46,652 bases of DNA, from the NCBI GenBank assembly GCA_000434295.1, contig HF994923.1, positions 1-46,652 of the forward strand, given 5' to 3'. Shown one piece after another: positions 8,050 through 15,136 of the stretch. Source of the stretch: Acetobacter sp. CAG:977 (GTDB lineage: Bacteria; Pseudomonadota; Alphaproteobacteria; CAAGCB01; CAG-977). The stretch's first letter is position 1; every line of letters starts with the position of its first letter. Below the pieces are notes generated by a model. It searched no databases. It was not told the origin of the DNA and worked only from the letters and a program-made list of their open reading frames with translations. A program made the position numbers and the translations under genes.

Positions 8050-8670
8050 ATGGCACGTACACCAAATACAGAACGTCGCCGTTCGGGCGATAAAGAACGC
8101 GAAAACGATCGTCAGGATCAGCGTATTGACCGCGAACGCGATCGCGAAACGGACGAGATTGTCGATAAGCTTGTTTATGTCAATCGCGTTGCCAAGACCG
8201 TTAAAGGCGGTCGCCGCATGGCTTTTGCGGCATTGGTTGTTGTCGGCGACCAGCGCGGCCGCGTCGGATACGGAACGGGTAAGGCTCGTGAAGTTCCCGA
8301 AGCGATTCGCAAGGCTACCGAAAAAGCAAGACGCGACATGATTCGCATTCCTTTGCGTGAAGGACGCACGTTGCATCATGACGTCCGCGGCATTTTTGGT
8401 GCCGGAGAAGTCATTTTGCGTACGGCTCCCGCAGGTACCGGTATCATTGCGGGCGGTCCTATGCGTGCGGTTTTTGAAACGATGGGGATTCAGGACATTG
8501 TTGCCAAATCCGTCGGTTCTGCGAATCCGCATAACATGATCAAGGCTACTTTTGAAGCGTTGAAGACGATGCATTCTCCGCGTATGGTTGCTGCAAAACG
8601 CGGCAAAAAGGTCGGAGATATTGTCGGTCGCCGCGACGGCGTTGCGACGGCGCCTGCAGCTAAGGAGTAA
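8050..8670 (+). CDS. rpsE: 30S ribosomal protein S5 with long charged N-terminus
   Basis: A 206-residue S5, a fidelity protein at the mRNA entry channel beside S4. The conserved domain starts at KLVYVNRVAKTVKGGRRMAF (about residues 40–59). The first ~38 residues are an extension with dense Arg, Asp and Glu (such as RERDRETDEI) that E. coli S5 (about 166 aa) lacks; extended S5 N-termini are common in alphaproteobacteria. The C-terminus adds a short Ala-rich tail. AAGGATAAG upstream is the ribosome binding site. Confidence 0.96.
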   Translation: MARTPNTERRRSGDKERENDRQDQRIDRERDRETDEIVDKLVYVNRVAKTVKGGRRMAFAALVVVGDQRGRVGYGTGKAREVPEAIRKATEKARRDMIRIPLREGRTLHHDVRGIFGAGEVILRTAPAGTGIIAGGPMRAVFETMGIQDIVAKSVGSANPHNMIKATFEALKTMHSPRMVAAKRGKKVGDIVGRRDGVATAPAAKE

Positions 8671-8676
8671 CGGATC

Positions 8677-8868
8677 ATGGCTAAAGCAGAAAAGACAATC
8701 AAAGTCAGACAGATTGCCAGCACGATCGGCGCTACGAAAGTACAGCGCGCAACGATGATCGGTTTGGGGCTGAAGAAAGTTCATGCAGAAAAGGTTCTGA
8801 AGGATACACCGGAAGTTCGCGGCATGGTTTCCAAAGTTTCCCATTTGGTCAAGATCGTCGAAGACTAA
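8677..8868 (+). CDS. rpmD: 50S ribosomal protein L30
   Basis: A 63-residue L30 of normal length, with the family block VRQIASTIGATKVQRATMIGLGL near the N-terminus and the C-terminal VSKVSHLVKIVED. AAGGAG (8661–8666) at the end of rpsE is the ribosome binding site. Unlike the tight spacing elsewhere in the cluster, it is followed by 102 non-coding bases containing two hairpins before rplO. Confidence 0.96.
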   Translation: MAKAEKTIKVRQIASTIGATKVQRATMIGLGLKKVHAEKVLKDTPEVRGMVSKVSHLVKIVED

Positions 8869-8875
8869 AAAAGGG

Positions 8876-8895
8876 GGAAGCCCCTTGGGGCTTTC
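8876..8895 (+). promoter_or_regulatory. Hairpin 1 in the rpmD–rplO gap
   Basis: An eight-pair stem (8876–8883 with 8888–8895, one G·U pair) closed by the loop CTTG, eight bases after the rpmD stop. No T-run follows, so it is not a classical terminator by itself. It could be an RNA processing or stability element; the function is not known. Confidence 0.6.
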
Positions 8896-8910
8896 AATGT
8901 TAGCGGTTGT

Positions 8911-8950
8911 CGCGCCGCAAAGAAAAACTTGGCGGCGCGCAATTTTGTTT
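8911..8950 (+). terminator. Terminator-like hairpin between rpmD and rplO
   Basis: A GC-rich perfect 8-bp stem (CGCGCCGC at 8911–8918, GCGGCGCG at 8932–8939), extendable inward by AAG/CTT across one mismatch, followed by CAATTTTGTTT. This has the form of an intrinsic terminator or attenuator, yet it lies inside the spc operon 20 bases before rplO. Partial read-through would be needed unless rplO has its own promoter, which I cannot see. Confidence 0.55.
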
Positions 8951-8970
8951 AATATGAAGCGAGTCGAAAA

Positions 8971-9426
8971 ATGAAACTGAATGAAATTCGTGATAATGAC
9001 GGTGCCCGTAAAAGCCGTATGCGCATCTGCCGCGGAATCGGCAGCGGCAAAGGTAAAACGGGCGGTCGCGGCGGAAAAGGCCAAACGGCACGCACCGGCG
9101 TAGCCATTAACGGCTTTGAAGGCGGCCAGATGCCGATTTACCGCCGTTTGCCAAAACGCGGTTTTAACAATATCTTTGCCGGAAAGTTTGCAGAACTGAA
9201 TCTGGGGCATTTGCAGGCTGCTATTGATAAAGGTCTGTTGGACGCGGCAAAAGAAATCGATGCCGAAATGCTTGTTGCTTCAGGTGTGTTGAAACAAGCC
9301 TATGACGGTATCCGCCTGTTGGGTAAAGGCGAACTGAAAGCAAAGGTTACCATTAAGGTTGCCGGCGCTTCCGAAGCGGCAAAAGCCGCTGTTGAAAAGG
9401 CTGGCGGTAAAGTTATCGTCGCCTGA
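8971..9426 (+). CDS. rplO: 50S ribosomal protein L15
   Basis: A 151-residue L15, a late 50S assembly protein with an extended glycine-rich N-terminus. The blocks DGARKSRMRICRGIGSGKGK, GGRGGKGQTARTG and QMPIYRRLPKRGFNN are present. Length is typical. The ribosome binding site is weak (only GAAGCGAG at 8956–8963). It is isolated on both sides by hairpin-containing gaps. Confidence 0.97.
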   Translation: MKLNEIRDNDGARKSRMRICRGIGSGKGKTGGRGGKGQTARTGVAINGFEGGQMPIYRRLPKRGFNNIFAGKFAELNLGHLQAAIDKGLLDAAKEIDAEMLVASGVLKQAYDGIRLLGKGELKAKVTIKVAGASEAAKAAVEKAGGKVIVA

Positions 9427-9447
9427 TCGAAAGATTTGTCGAACATT

Positions 9448-9474
9448 GCAAAAGAGGGGATACCCCTCTTTTGC
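9448..9474 (+). terminator. Terminator-like hairpin between rplO and secY
   Basis: A perfect 12-bp inverted repeat, GCAAAAGAGGGG / CCCCTCTTTTGC, with the three-base loop ATA. The inner GC pairs flanked by A4 and T4 resemble a short bidirectional intrinsic terminator. It lies 22 bases after the rplO stop and 45 bases before the secY start, inside what is normally one operon. It may attenuate transcription into secY or shape mRNA decay. Confidence 0.6.
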
Positions 9475-9519
9475 GGTGTTTATAAGGTTTAATTTTTTTA
9501 TTGATGAGTTGATAAAACC

Positions 9520-10872
9520 ATGGCTTCCGCAAATGATAAAATGTCCACGGGGATTACTTGGGAAACCTTTGCCAGAGCTGGCGACCTGCAAAAACGTTTG
9601 TTGTTCACCCTTGGTGCTATGATTGTCTACCGCTTGGGGACGTTTATTCCGTTGCCTGGGATCAATTCGGTTATTTTAGAAGAAATCTTTACCAGAAATT
9701 CCGGCGGAATTTTGGGTATGTTTAATATGTTTACGGGCGGCGCGTTGGAACGTATGACTTTGTTCGCGTTGAACATCATGCCGTATATTTCCGCATCCAT
9801 TATCGTTCAGTTGGCGGCTTCCGTCATTCCGAGCCTGATGGCCTTGAAAAAAGAAGGCGAATCGGGACAGCGTAAAATGACGCAATACACCCGTTATCTG
9901 ACGGTCTTAATTACGATTATTCAAGGCTACGGGATTGCCGTCGGCTTGGAAGCTTTGGTCGGTTCGGCAGGAACTTCCGCCGTTATTAATCCGGGACCGT
10001 GGTTCCGTTTTACAACGGTTGTTTCGCTGCTGGGCGGTACTATGTTCATTGTTTGGTTGGGCGATCAGATTACGGCTCGCGGCGTCGGAAACGGATCTTC
10101 CATGATTATTACGGCAGGTATTATCGCTGGATTACCCGTCGGTTTGGCTCAGACGTTCGAATTGGCTCGCGCCGGAGAAATTTCGACATTCCTGTTGTTC
10201 GCTTTGCTGTTCGCCGTTATTGCTTTGGTTTATTTGGTCGTGTTTATGGAACGCGCTCAGCGTCGTATCCTGATTCAGTATCCTAAACGTCAGATGGGCG
10301 GACGCATGATGAATGCCGAAAGCTCTCATTTGCCTTTGAAAATCAACCCGACGGGTGTTATTCCCCCGATCTTTGCCAGTTCTTTGCTGTTGTTGCCGAT
10401 GACGTTTGTTGAAATTACGGCACGTAAGGGCGACGCTTCGGATTGGATTTCGTCTTTGGCGACGGTTTTGGCTCACGGCCAGCCTTTGTATCTGGTGTTG
10501 TACGCGGCGTTGATTATCTTCTTTACGTTTTTCTATACGGCCGTCGTCTTTAATCCCGAGGAAACGGCTGATAATTTGAAACGTCACGGAGGGTTTATCG
10601 CGGGTATCCGTCCGGGAAAAAGCACGGCGGAATATTTGGATTACGTTATTACGCGTTTGACGGTTTTGGGGTCTGTTTATTTGGCGGCGATCTGCTGTTT
10701 CCCCGAATTGACGATTGCCCATTTCTCCATTCCGTTCTTCTTGGGCGGGACGACATTGTTGATCGTTGTGTCCGTTACGATGGAGTTCGCGGCACAAATT
10801 CAATCCCATTTGCTGGCTCATCAGTATGAGGGGCTGTTGAAAAAAGCAAAGCTTAAAGGACGTCGGAAGTGA
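9520..10872 (+). CDS. secY: Preprotein translocase subunit SecY
   Basis: A 450-residue SecY, the channel subunit of the SecYEG translocon in the inner membrane. About ten hydrophobic segments are visible, starting at RLLFTLGAMIVYRLGTFIPL (about residue 24), with the plug region GGILGMFNMFTGGALERMTL next. The cytosolic loop RRILIQYPKRQMGGRM and the C-terminal loop AGIRPGKSTAEYLDYV (ribosome/SecA contact) are intact. Standard length. The ribosome binding site is weak. Its stop overlaps the adk start. Confidence 0.98.
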   Translation: MASANDKMSTGITWETFARAGDLQKRLLFTLGAMIVYRLGTFIPLPGINSVILEEIFTRNSGGILGMFNMFTGGALERMTLFALNIMPYISASIIVQLAASVIPSLMALKKEGESGQRKMTQYTRYLTVLITIIQGYGIAVGLEALVGSAGTSAVINPGPWFRFTTVVSLLGGTMFIVWLGDQITARGVGNGSSMIITAGIIAGLPVGLAQTFELARAGEISTFLLFALLFAVIALVYLVVFMERAQRRILIQYPKRQMGGRMMNAESSHLPLKINPTGVIPPIFASSLLLLPMTFVEITARKGDASDWISSLATVLAHGQPLYLVLYAALIIFFTFFYTAVVFNPEETADNLKRHGGFIAGIRPGKSTAEYLDYVITRLTVLGSVYLAAICCFPELTIAHFSIPFFLGGTTLLIVVSVTMEFAAQIQSHLLAHQYEGLLKKAKLKGRRK

Positions 10873-11531
10873 TCAGTAACGGCAAACATCTGGTCTTGAT
10901 GGCTCCGCCCGGAGGCGGCAAGGGGACGCAGGCTAGGTTGTTGCGTGACCGTTTGAAAATTCCTCACCTGTCTACGGGCGAGATGTTGCGCAACGCAGGT
11001 CGTGCGGGGACTCCTTTGGGGCTGGAGGCAAAAGCTTTGATCGACAAAGGGAATTTTGTCCCTGATGAAATGATCATTGCGCTGATTTCGGAACGTTTGG
11101 ACGAAGATGACTGCAAAGAAGGGTTTATTCTGGACGGTTTCCCGAGAACGTTGCCGCAAGCCAAGGCTTTGGACGAGCTTCTTTTTGAAAAAGGGCGCCG
11201 TTTGGATCATGTCATTGAAATTCAGGTTCCCGATGATTTGATTATTCAGCGCATTATCGGACGTTTTTCCTGTGCCGACTGCGGCGCGATGTATCATGAT
11301 ACGCTGAAACCCACCAAAGTTTTCGGACGATGTGACGAATGCGGCGGTTCAAACTTTATCCGCCGTCAGGACGATAATTGGGAAACGGTTGTTGCCCGTT
11401 TAAAAACGTATCGAGCCATAACGACGCCGGTGTTGCCTTATTACGAGCATCAGGGGCTTTTGGTAACGGTTGACGGGACGGGGAGCGTTGAAGAGGTCTC
11501 CGAAAGGCTGAAAAGGGTTATCGGATTTTGA
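10869..11531 (+). CDS. adk: Adenylate kinase, zinc-LID type
   Basis: A 220-residue adenylate kinase (ATP + AMP to 2 ADP). The P-loop is APPGGGKGT (residues 12–20), and GFILDGFPRTLPQA follows at 85–98. The LID domain carries four cysteines in two CxxC pairs (135/138 and 155/158), so it should bind structural zinc, as in many long-form enzymes. The start is GTG at 10869, inside the secY stop (GTGA overlap), 8 bases after AAAGGA (10855–10860); the next ATG would cut off the first beta strand. Adk next to secY is the common alphaproteobacterial order. Confidence 0.96.
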   Translation: MISNGKHLVLMAPPGGGKGTQARLLRDRLKIPHLSTGEMLRNAGRAGTPLGLEAKALIDKGNFVPDEMIIALISERLDEDDCKEGFILDGFPRTLPQAKALDELLFEKGRRLDHVIEIQVPDDLIIQRIIGRFSCADCGAMYHDTLKPTKVFGRCDECGGSNFIRRQDDNWETVVARLKTYRAITTPVLPYYEHQGLLVTVDGTGSVEEVSERLKRVIGF

Positions 11532-11532
11532 T

Positions 11533-11565
11533 AAAAAAAGGGGGATCTCGAATCCCTCTTTTTTT
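11533..11565 (+). terminator. Intrinsic terminator after adk
   Basis: Seven A residues, a GC-rich stem (GGGGGAT against ATCCCTC with one G·U pair), a five-base loop (11547–11551) and seven T residues. A strong, probably bidirectional terminator one base after the adk stop; it ends the spc–secY–adk transcript and separates it from the rpsM promoter. Confidence 0.9.
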
Positions 11566-11632
11566 GTGTGCTCAAGCGTGCGGCGAGGAAAAAGCCGCGT
11601 TGAAAAAAGTTTGAAAAAACCGAGAGAAAGTA

Positions 11633-11659
11633 TTGACTCGAAGGCTTGTTAAGTATACT
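11633..11659 (+). promoter_or_regulatory. Promoter for the rpsM–rplQ (alpha) operon
   Basis: TTGACT at 11633–11638 and TATACT at 11654–11659, with a 15-base spacer (shorter than the usual 17). It lies just after the adk terminator and 100 bases before rpsM. Transcription would begin at about 11666. The same box pair and spacer recur at 14333–14359. Confidence 0.65.
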
Positions 11660-11664
11660 TTGAG

Positions 11665-11706
11665 CACTCCATAAGGTGTGCGCAGAAAACGCCTTATGGT
11701 GAAGTG
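11665..11706 (+). promoter_or_regulatory. Leader hairpin upstream of rpsM
   Basis: CCATAAGG (11669–11676) pairs perfectly with CCTTATGG (11692–11699); inward pairs extend it, and CACT/AGTG (11665–11668 and 11703–11706) extend it outward past a three-base bulge. It begins at the predicted transcript 5' end. It may stabilise the mRNA or be a target for autoregulation by a ribosomal protein (S4 does this in the E. coli alpha leader, but rpsD is not in this operon). Function inferred only from position. Confidence 0.6.
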
Positions 11707-11759
11707 TGTCTGTTTCGTAAGGAACGGACTGGTTTTGATTTGTGTTAGGAGAAGTTACT

Positions 11760-12134
11760 TTGGCACGTATTGCTGGTGTAAATATACCGACGAATAAGCG
11801 TGTTGTCATTGCATTGACGTACATTCACGGTATTGGTCGGACGCTTGCACAGGAAATCTGCAGCAAGCTGAATATTCAGGATGCCCGCCGCGTAAGCGAG
11901 CTTACTGATGATGAAGTTTTGAAATTACGCGAATTAATCGACCATGAATATCATGTCGAAGGCGAACTGCGCCGTGAAGTCGGTGTAAATATCAAGCGTT
12001 TGATGGATTTGGGCTGCTATCGCGGCTTGCGCCATCGCAAAGGCTTGCCCGTTCGCGGACAAAGAACGCATACGAATGCTCGTACGCGCAAAGGTCCCGC
12101 GAAGCCGATCGCCGGTAAGAAAAAAGCAGTTTAG
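11760..12134 (+). CDS. rpsM: 30S ribosomal protein S13
   Basis: A 124-residue S13, located in the 30S head where it contacts tRNA and bridges to the 50S. The family N-terminus M-A-R-I-A-G-V-N-I-P requires a TTG start at 11760, and AGGAG (11747–11751) lies 8 bases upstream, so a TTG start is accepted; the frame is open upstream to a GTG at 11742. The C-terminal basic block GLPVRGQRTHTNARTRKGP is typical. The rare start codon may lower or regulate translation of this first gene. Confidence 0.95.
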   Translation: MARIAGVNIPTNKRVVIALTYIHGIGRTLAQEICSKLNIQDARRVSELTDDEVLKLRELIDHEYHVEGELRREVGVNIKRLMDLGCYRGLRHRKGLPVRGQRTHTNARTRKGPAKPIAGKKKAV

Positions 12135-12159
12135 TTGTTAGTAGATAGGAAGAATATTC

Positions 12160-12558
12160 ATGGCTAAAGCAGCAACAAATGCCGTTCGTACGAAAAAACG
12201 CGAACGCAAAAATATTGCCTCCGGCGTTGCACACGTCAATTCGACGTTTAATAACACGAAGGTAACGATCACAGACGCTCAGGGCAATGCGATTTCCTGG
12301 TCTTCAGCGGGCGCCCACGGTTTCAAGGGGTCGCGTAAATCTACGCCGTATGCCGCTCAGGTTACGGCAGAAGACGCCGGGAAAAAAGCAGCCGAGCACG
12401 GTATGAAAACATTGGAAGTATGGGTAAAGGGTCCCGGCGCAGGCCGTGAATCCGCTCTTCGCGCATTGCAGTCCGTCGGTTTTGTCATTACGGCGATTCG
12501 CGACGTTACTGCCGTTCCTCATAACGGTTGCCGTCCCCGCAAACGCCGTCGCGTTTAA
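12160..12558 (+). CDS. rpsK: 30S ribosomal protein S11
   Basis: A 132-residue S11, on the 30S platform near the E site. Typical blocks: GVAHVNSTFNNTKVTITDAQ and the C-terminal DVTAVPHNGCRPRKRRRV. Length standard. It follows rpsM by 25 bases and is followed by an 89-base gap with two hairpins before rpoA. rpsD, which follows rpsK in E. coli, is absent here. Confidence 0.97.
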   Translation: MAKAATNAVRTKKRERKNIASGVAHVNSTFNNTKVTITDAQGNAISWSSAGAHGFKGSRKSTPYAAQVTAEDAGKKAAEHGMKTLEVWVKGPGAGRESALRALQSVGFVITAIRDVTAVPHNGCRPRKRRRV

Positions 12559-12560
12559 CG

Positions 12561-12623
12561 GAAGCGGTCTTTGACGGTTTTTGCCGTCAATCGTTTCGGT
12601 TTGAAATGTACCGTTAAAGGTAC
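12561..12623 (+). promoter_or_regulatory. Two hairpins in the rpsK–rpoA gap
   Basis: The first has an inner stem TTGACGG/CCGTCAA (12571–12577 with 12584–12590) and an outer stem GAAGCG/CGTTTC (12561–12566 with 12592–12597). The second is GTACC/GGTAC (12608–12612 with 12619–12623). Neither is followed by a clear T-run. They may adjust rpoA expression relative to the ribosomal proteins; no function is established. Confidence 0.5.
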
Positions 12624-12647
12624 GAATTTTGATGCAGGAGATTACCC

Positions 12648-13664
12648 GTGATTCAAAAAAATTGGCAAGATTTGATTAAGCCAAGCAACATTGAAGTCGA
12701 ACGTTCGGAAGGTTCCAACCATAAAGCGACGATCGTCGTTGAACCGTTGGAACGCGGTTTCGGCATGACGCTGGGCAACGCCTTGCGCCGCGTATTGCTG
12801 TCTTCGTTGCAGGGGGCGGCGGTAACGGCCATTCATATTGACGGCGTTTTGCACGAATTTTCGTCCATTCCGGGCGTGCGTGAAGACGTTTCCGATATTA
12901 TCTTAAATATCAAAACGTTGGCTTTGCGCTATGACGGCGAAGGCACACGCCGCATGACTCTTAAGGCAGAAGGCCCCGGCGAAGTGACCGCTTCAATGAT
13001 CGAAACCGGACATGATGTCGAAATCATGAACCCCGATCTGGTCATTTGCACGTTGGATAAAGGCGCTTCTTTGAATATGGAATTGACGGTCGGTACGGGC
13101 AAAGGCTATGTTCCCGCGTCCCAGAACCGTCCGGAAGATTGCCCCATCGGCTTGATTCCCGTCGATTCGATTTTCAGCCCGATTACCAGAGTCGTTTATA
13201 AGATCGACAATGCCCGCGTCGGACAGGTAACGGACTATGATAAATTGTCTTTGACCGTGGAAACCAACGGAACCGTTTCGCCCGAAGATGCCGTCGCTTT
13301 GGCTGCCCGCATCTTGCAAGAACAGCTCAAGATCTTCATTAACTTTGAAGAACCTGAAGAAGCCGTCGAAACCGAGAAAAAAGACGAATTGCCGTTTAAT
13401 CGCAATCTGTTGCGCAAAGTGGACGAATTGGAATTGTCCGTCCGTTCCGCAAATTGCCTGAAAAACGACAGCATCGTCTATATCGGCGATTTGGTTCAGA
13501 AAACGGAAGCCGAAATGTTGCGTACACCGAACTTCGGCCGTAAATCCCTGAACGAAATCAAAGAAGTTCTTTCGCAAATGGGATTGCACTTGGGTATGGA
13601 AGTGGTCGGTTGGCCCCCCGAAAATATCGAAGTGCTGTCCAAAGGGTTGGAAGAACCGTTCTAA
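12648..13664 (+). CDS. rpoA: RNA polymerase alpha subunit
   Basis: A 338-residue alpha subunit. The N-terminal domain (dimerisation and beta/beta' assembly) carries ERGFGMTLGNALRRVLLSSL at about residues 34–53. An acidic linker (EEPEEAVETEKKDE) leads to the C-terminal domain, with LSVRSANCLKNDSIVYIGDL and TPNFGRKSLNEIKEVL, which binds UP elements and activators. The start is GTG at 12648, 7 bases after CAGGAG (12635–12640). Normal length. Confidence 0.98.
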   Translation: MIQKNWQDLIKPSNIEVERSEGSNHKATIVVEPLERGFGMTLGNALRRVLLSSLQGAAVTAIHIDGVLHEFSSIPGVREDVSDIILNIKTLALRYDGEGTRRMTLKAEGPGEVTASMIETGHDVEIMNPDLVICTLDKGASLNMELTVGTGKGYVPASQNRPEDCPIGLIPVDSIFSPITRVVYKIDNARVGQVTDYDKLSLTVETNGTVSPEDAVALAARILQEQLKIFINFEEPEEAVETEKKDELPFNRNLLRKVDELELSVRSANCLKNDSIVYIGDLVQKTEAEMLRTPNFGRKSLNEIKEVLSQMGLHLGMEVVGWPPENIEVLSKGLEEPF

Positions 13665-13672
13665 GCTAATCG

Positions 13673-13722
13673 GATTGCCGTCCGCGGCAGTCTTTTTCAG
13701 AATTCCTGTTTGGGAAAACAGG
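13673..13722 (+). terminator. Terminator-like hairpin plus second hairpin between rpoA and rplQ
   Basis: An eight-pair stem (13673–13680 with 13685–13692, core GCCG/CGGC, loop TCCG) is followed by TTTTT (13693–13697), the form of an intrinsic terminator. A second hairpin, CCTGTTT/AAACAGG (13705–13711 with 13716–13722), follows. The gap to rplQ is 158 bases, large for this cluster. Attenuation or mRNA processing are both possible; no convincing promoter for rplQ was seen. Confidence 0.5.
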
Positions 13723-13822
13723 GCTTTGGCATACGCGCTAGCTTCGGCTGACGATGGTCGCAGTGAGCGGTGTCAAAGAAGTTTTTATCGACTTCGCGAG
13801 CGAGGTCTTTAAGGAGGAAATC

Positions 13823-14248
13823 ATGAATCATCGTAATAATAAGCGTAAGCTGAATAAATCTTTCGCTCATCGCCGTTCTATGTTTGCAAACATGGCAAAT
13901 GCCTTGATCAAACACGAACAAATCAAAACCACACTGCCCAAAGCCAAGGAACTGCGCCCTGTCTTTGAGAAACTCATCACGGCCGCCAAAGTCGGTGATT
14001 TGCATAAACGCCGTCAGTTGGTTTCTTTCTTGCGCGATGAAAAGATGGTCGAAAAGCTGATTTCGACGATTGCCGTACGCTATAAAGAACGCAATGGCGG
14101 TTATACCCGCGTTCTGAAAGCCGGCTTGCGCTACGGAGACTGCGCCCCGATGGCGGTTATGGAATTGGTTGACCGCGACGTCGAAGCCAAAGGAAAAGAT
14201 TCCGGCGCTCCCGTCAAGGCCGAAGCCGAAGCTGCCGCCGAAAAATAA
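13823..14248 (+). CDS. rplQ: 50S ribosomal protein L17
   Basis: A 141-residue L17, near the tunnel exit next to L32. It starts M-N-H-R-N-N-K-R-K-L-N; the frame is open upstream to 13754, but AAGGAGG (13811–13817) lies 5 bases before the ATG at 13823. The blocks HRRSMFANMANALIKHEQIKTTL and GGYTRVLKAGLRYGD are typical. The C-terminus carries a tail rich in Lys, Ala and Glu, like that on L3. A strong terminator follows. Confidence 0.97.
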   Translation: MNHRNNKRKLNKSFAHRRSMFANMANALIKHEQIKTTLPKAKELRPVFEKLITAAKVGDLHKRRQLVSFLRDEKMVEKLISTIAVRYKERNGGYTRVLKAGLRYGDCAPMAVMELVDRDVEAKGKDSGAPVKAEAEAAAEK

Positions 14249-14270
14249 ATTACGGTTGCATCTTTTGTCT

Positions 14271-14307
14271 AAAAAAGGCTGTCCGAAGAAATTCGGTCAG
14301 CCTTTTT
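14271..14307 (+). terminator. Intrinsic terminator of the alpha operon
   Basis: A-run, stem AAAAAAGGCTG / CAGCCTTTTT with a second inner stem CCGAA/TTCGG across a T·T mismatch, loop GAAA, then T-run. It ends the ribosomal protein cluster 22 bases after rplQ. Confidence 0.9.
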
Positions 14308-14332
14308 CTTGAGATTCTATTTCCGAAAATTA

Positions 14333-14359
14333 TTGACAAAAAATACAAAAAGAGATACT
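14333..14359 (+). promoter_or_regulatory. Promoter upstream of the 14401 gene
   Basis: TTGACA (14333–14338, perfect -35) and GATACT (14354–14359) with a 15-base spacer, just after the rplQ terminator. Transcription would start near 14366, giving a ~35-base leader. Same architecture as the rpsM promoter. Confidence 0.6.
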
Positions 14360-14400
14360 TTTTTATCAATAAAGTCTACTTACAGGAAAGGATTCGGGCA

Positions 14401-15075
14401 ATGTTGACTGTAGAAAACAAACAAAATAACGCTCCGGCTAAAGATGCTTCCGTAAAAAAGATGTTGGAAGAATACTTGTCAAAGGCCGTTGCCGTATCAC
14501 ACCAAAAAACAAAAGCCGAGGCAAAGGAAAGCCTGCGCGATAATTTAAAAACGACGGATATGGCTCCGTTTGCCAAAAATGCTCCCGAAGCACTGAACGT
14601 GATTGAAGACAAACAAAAAGAATTGAAAAAAGAAATGTCTCGCTACGGCCTGCGCGAAAAAGTCAACTATATGTCGGATGCGGATGTCGCGGGCGTGTCG
14701 GACGTTATGGCTGCCGGTATTGCTTCTACGGCAACAATGATGCTGGGTACCGTCGCCGTCAGTGATCCGAATACCTTGTCTGCAACTTTGATGACGGCTG
14801 CTCTGGGCTATTCAATGGCTAAAGGTGCAAAAGCCGTTGCTGCTGTTGCAACCGAATCAAAAACGCCCGAACAAAAAGCCGCCGCTGAAGGCTATGCTCA
14901 GGCAAAACATTGTCAGTTGGCTTTGAAAATGCTCAAAAAAGAAGTCGAAGCTCCTTTGAAAGCCGCCGAAAAAGCCAAATACAAAGAGGAAGTGTCCAAG
15001 CTTTACGCGTCCTACGGAAATCCGAGCGGCGGATTTATCCAGAACGCTTTGGCAGGAAAGAAAAATTCCAGATAA
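14401..15075 (+). CDS. Hypothetical protein with hydrophobic core, tandem paralogue A
   Basis: A 224-residue protein that I do not recognise. Residues 1–95 are charged and look helical (LEEYLSKAVAV, AKESLRDNLK, IEDKQKELKKEMSRYG). Residues about 97–120 and 126–150 are hydrophobic and small-residue rich (MAAGIASTATMMLG, MTAALGYSMAKGAKAVAAVA), possibly two membrane-inserting helices. A charged segment follows, ending with KLYASYGNPSGG (200–211). No signal peptide. The Shine–Dalgarno is GAAAGGA (14385–14391). It has its own promoter and terminator. The next gene is a clear paralogue. Holin-like or membrane-stress protein are guesses only. Confidence 0.85.
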   Translation: MLTVENKQNNAPAKDASVKKMLEEYLSKAVAVSHQKTKAEAKESLRDNLKTTDMAPFAKNAPEALNVIEDKQKELKKEMSRYGLREKVNYMSDADVAGVSDVMAAGIASTATMMLGTVAVSDPNTLSATLMTAALGYSMAKGAKAVAAVATESKTPEQKAAAEGYAQAKHCQLALKMLKKEVEAPLKAAEKAKYKEEVSKLYASYGNPSGGFIQNALAGKKNSR

Positions 15076-15080
15076 TCAAG

Positions 15081-15113
15081 AAAATGCCGCTCTTGCCGTG
15101 AGCGGCATTTTTT
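15081..15113 (+). terminator. Intrinsic terminator between the two paralogues
   Basis: Stem AAAATGCCGCTC / GAGCGGCATTTT (15081–15092 with 15100–15111), seven-base loop, ending in a T6 run (15108–15113). It suggests that the two paralogous genes are not a simple operon, or that read-through sets their ratio. Confidence 0.88.
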
Positions 15114-15136
15114 AACTTTGAAACAGGGTAAAAAAA

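Noticed and set aside
8029..9210. 393-codon open frame on the minus strand
   Set aside because: It is opposite rpsE, rpmD, rplO and the hairpin gap; no known family is recognisable and it would run antisense to essential genes.
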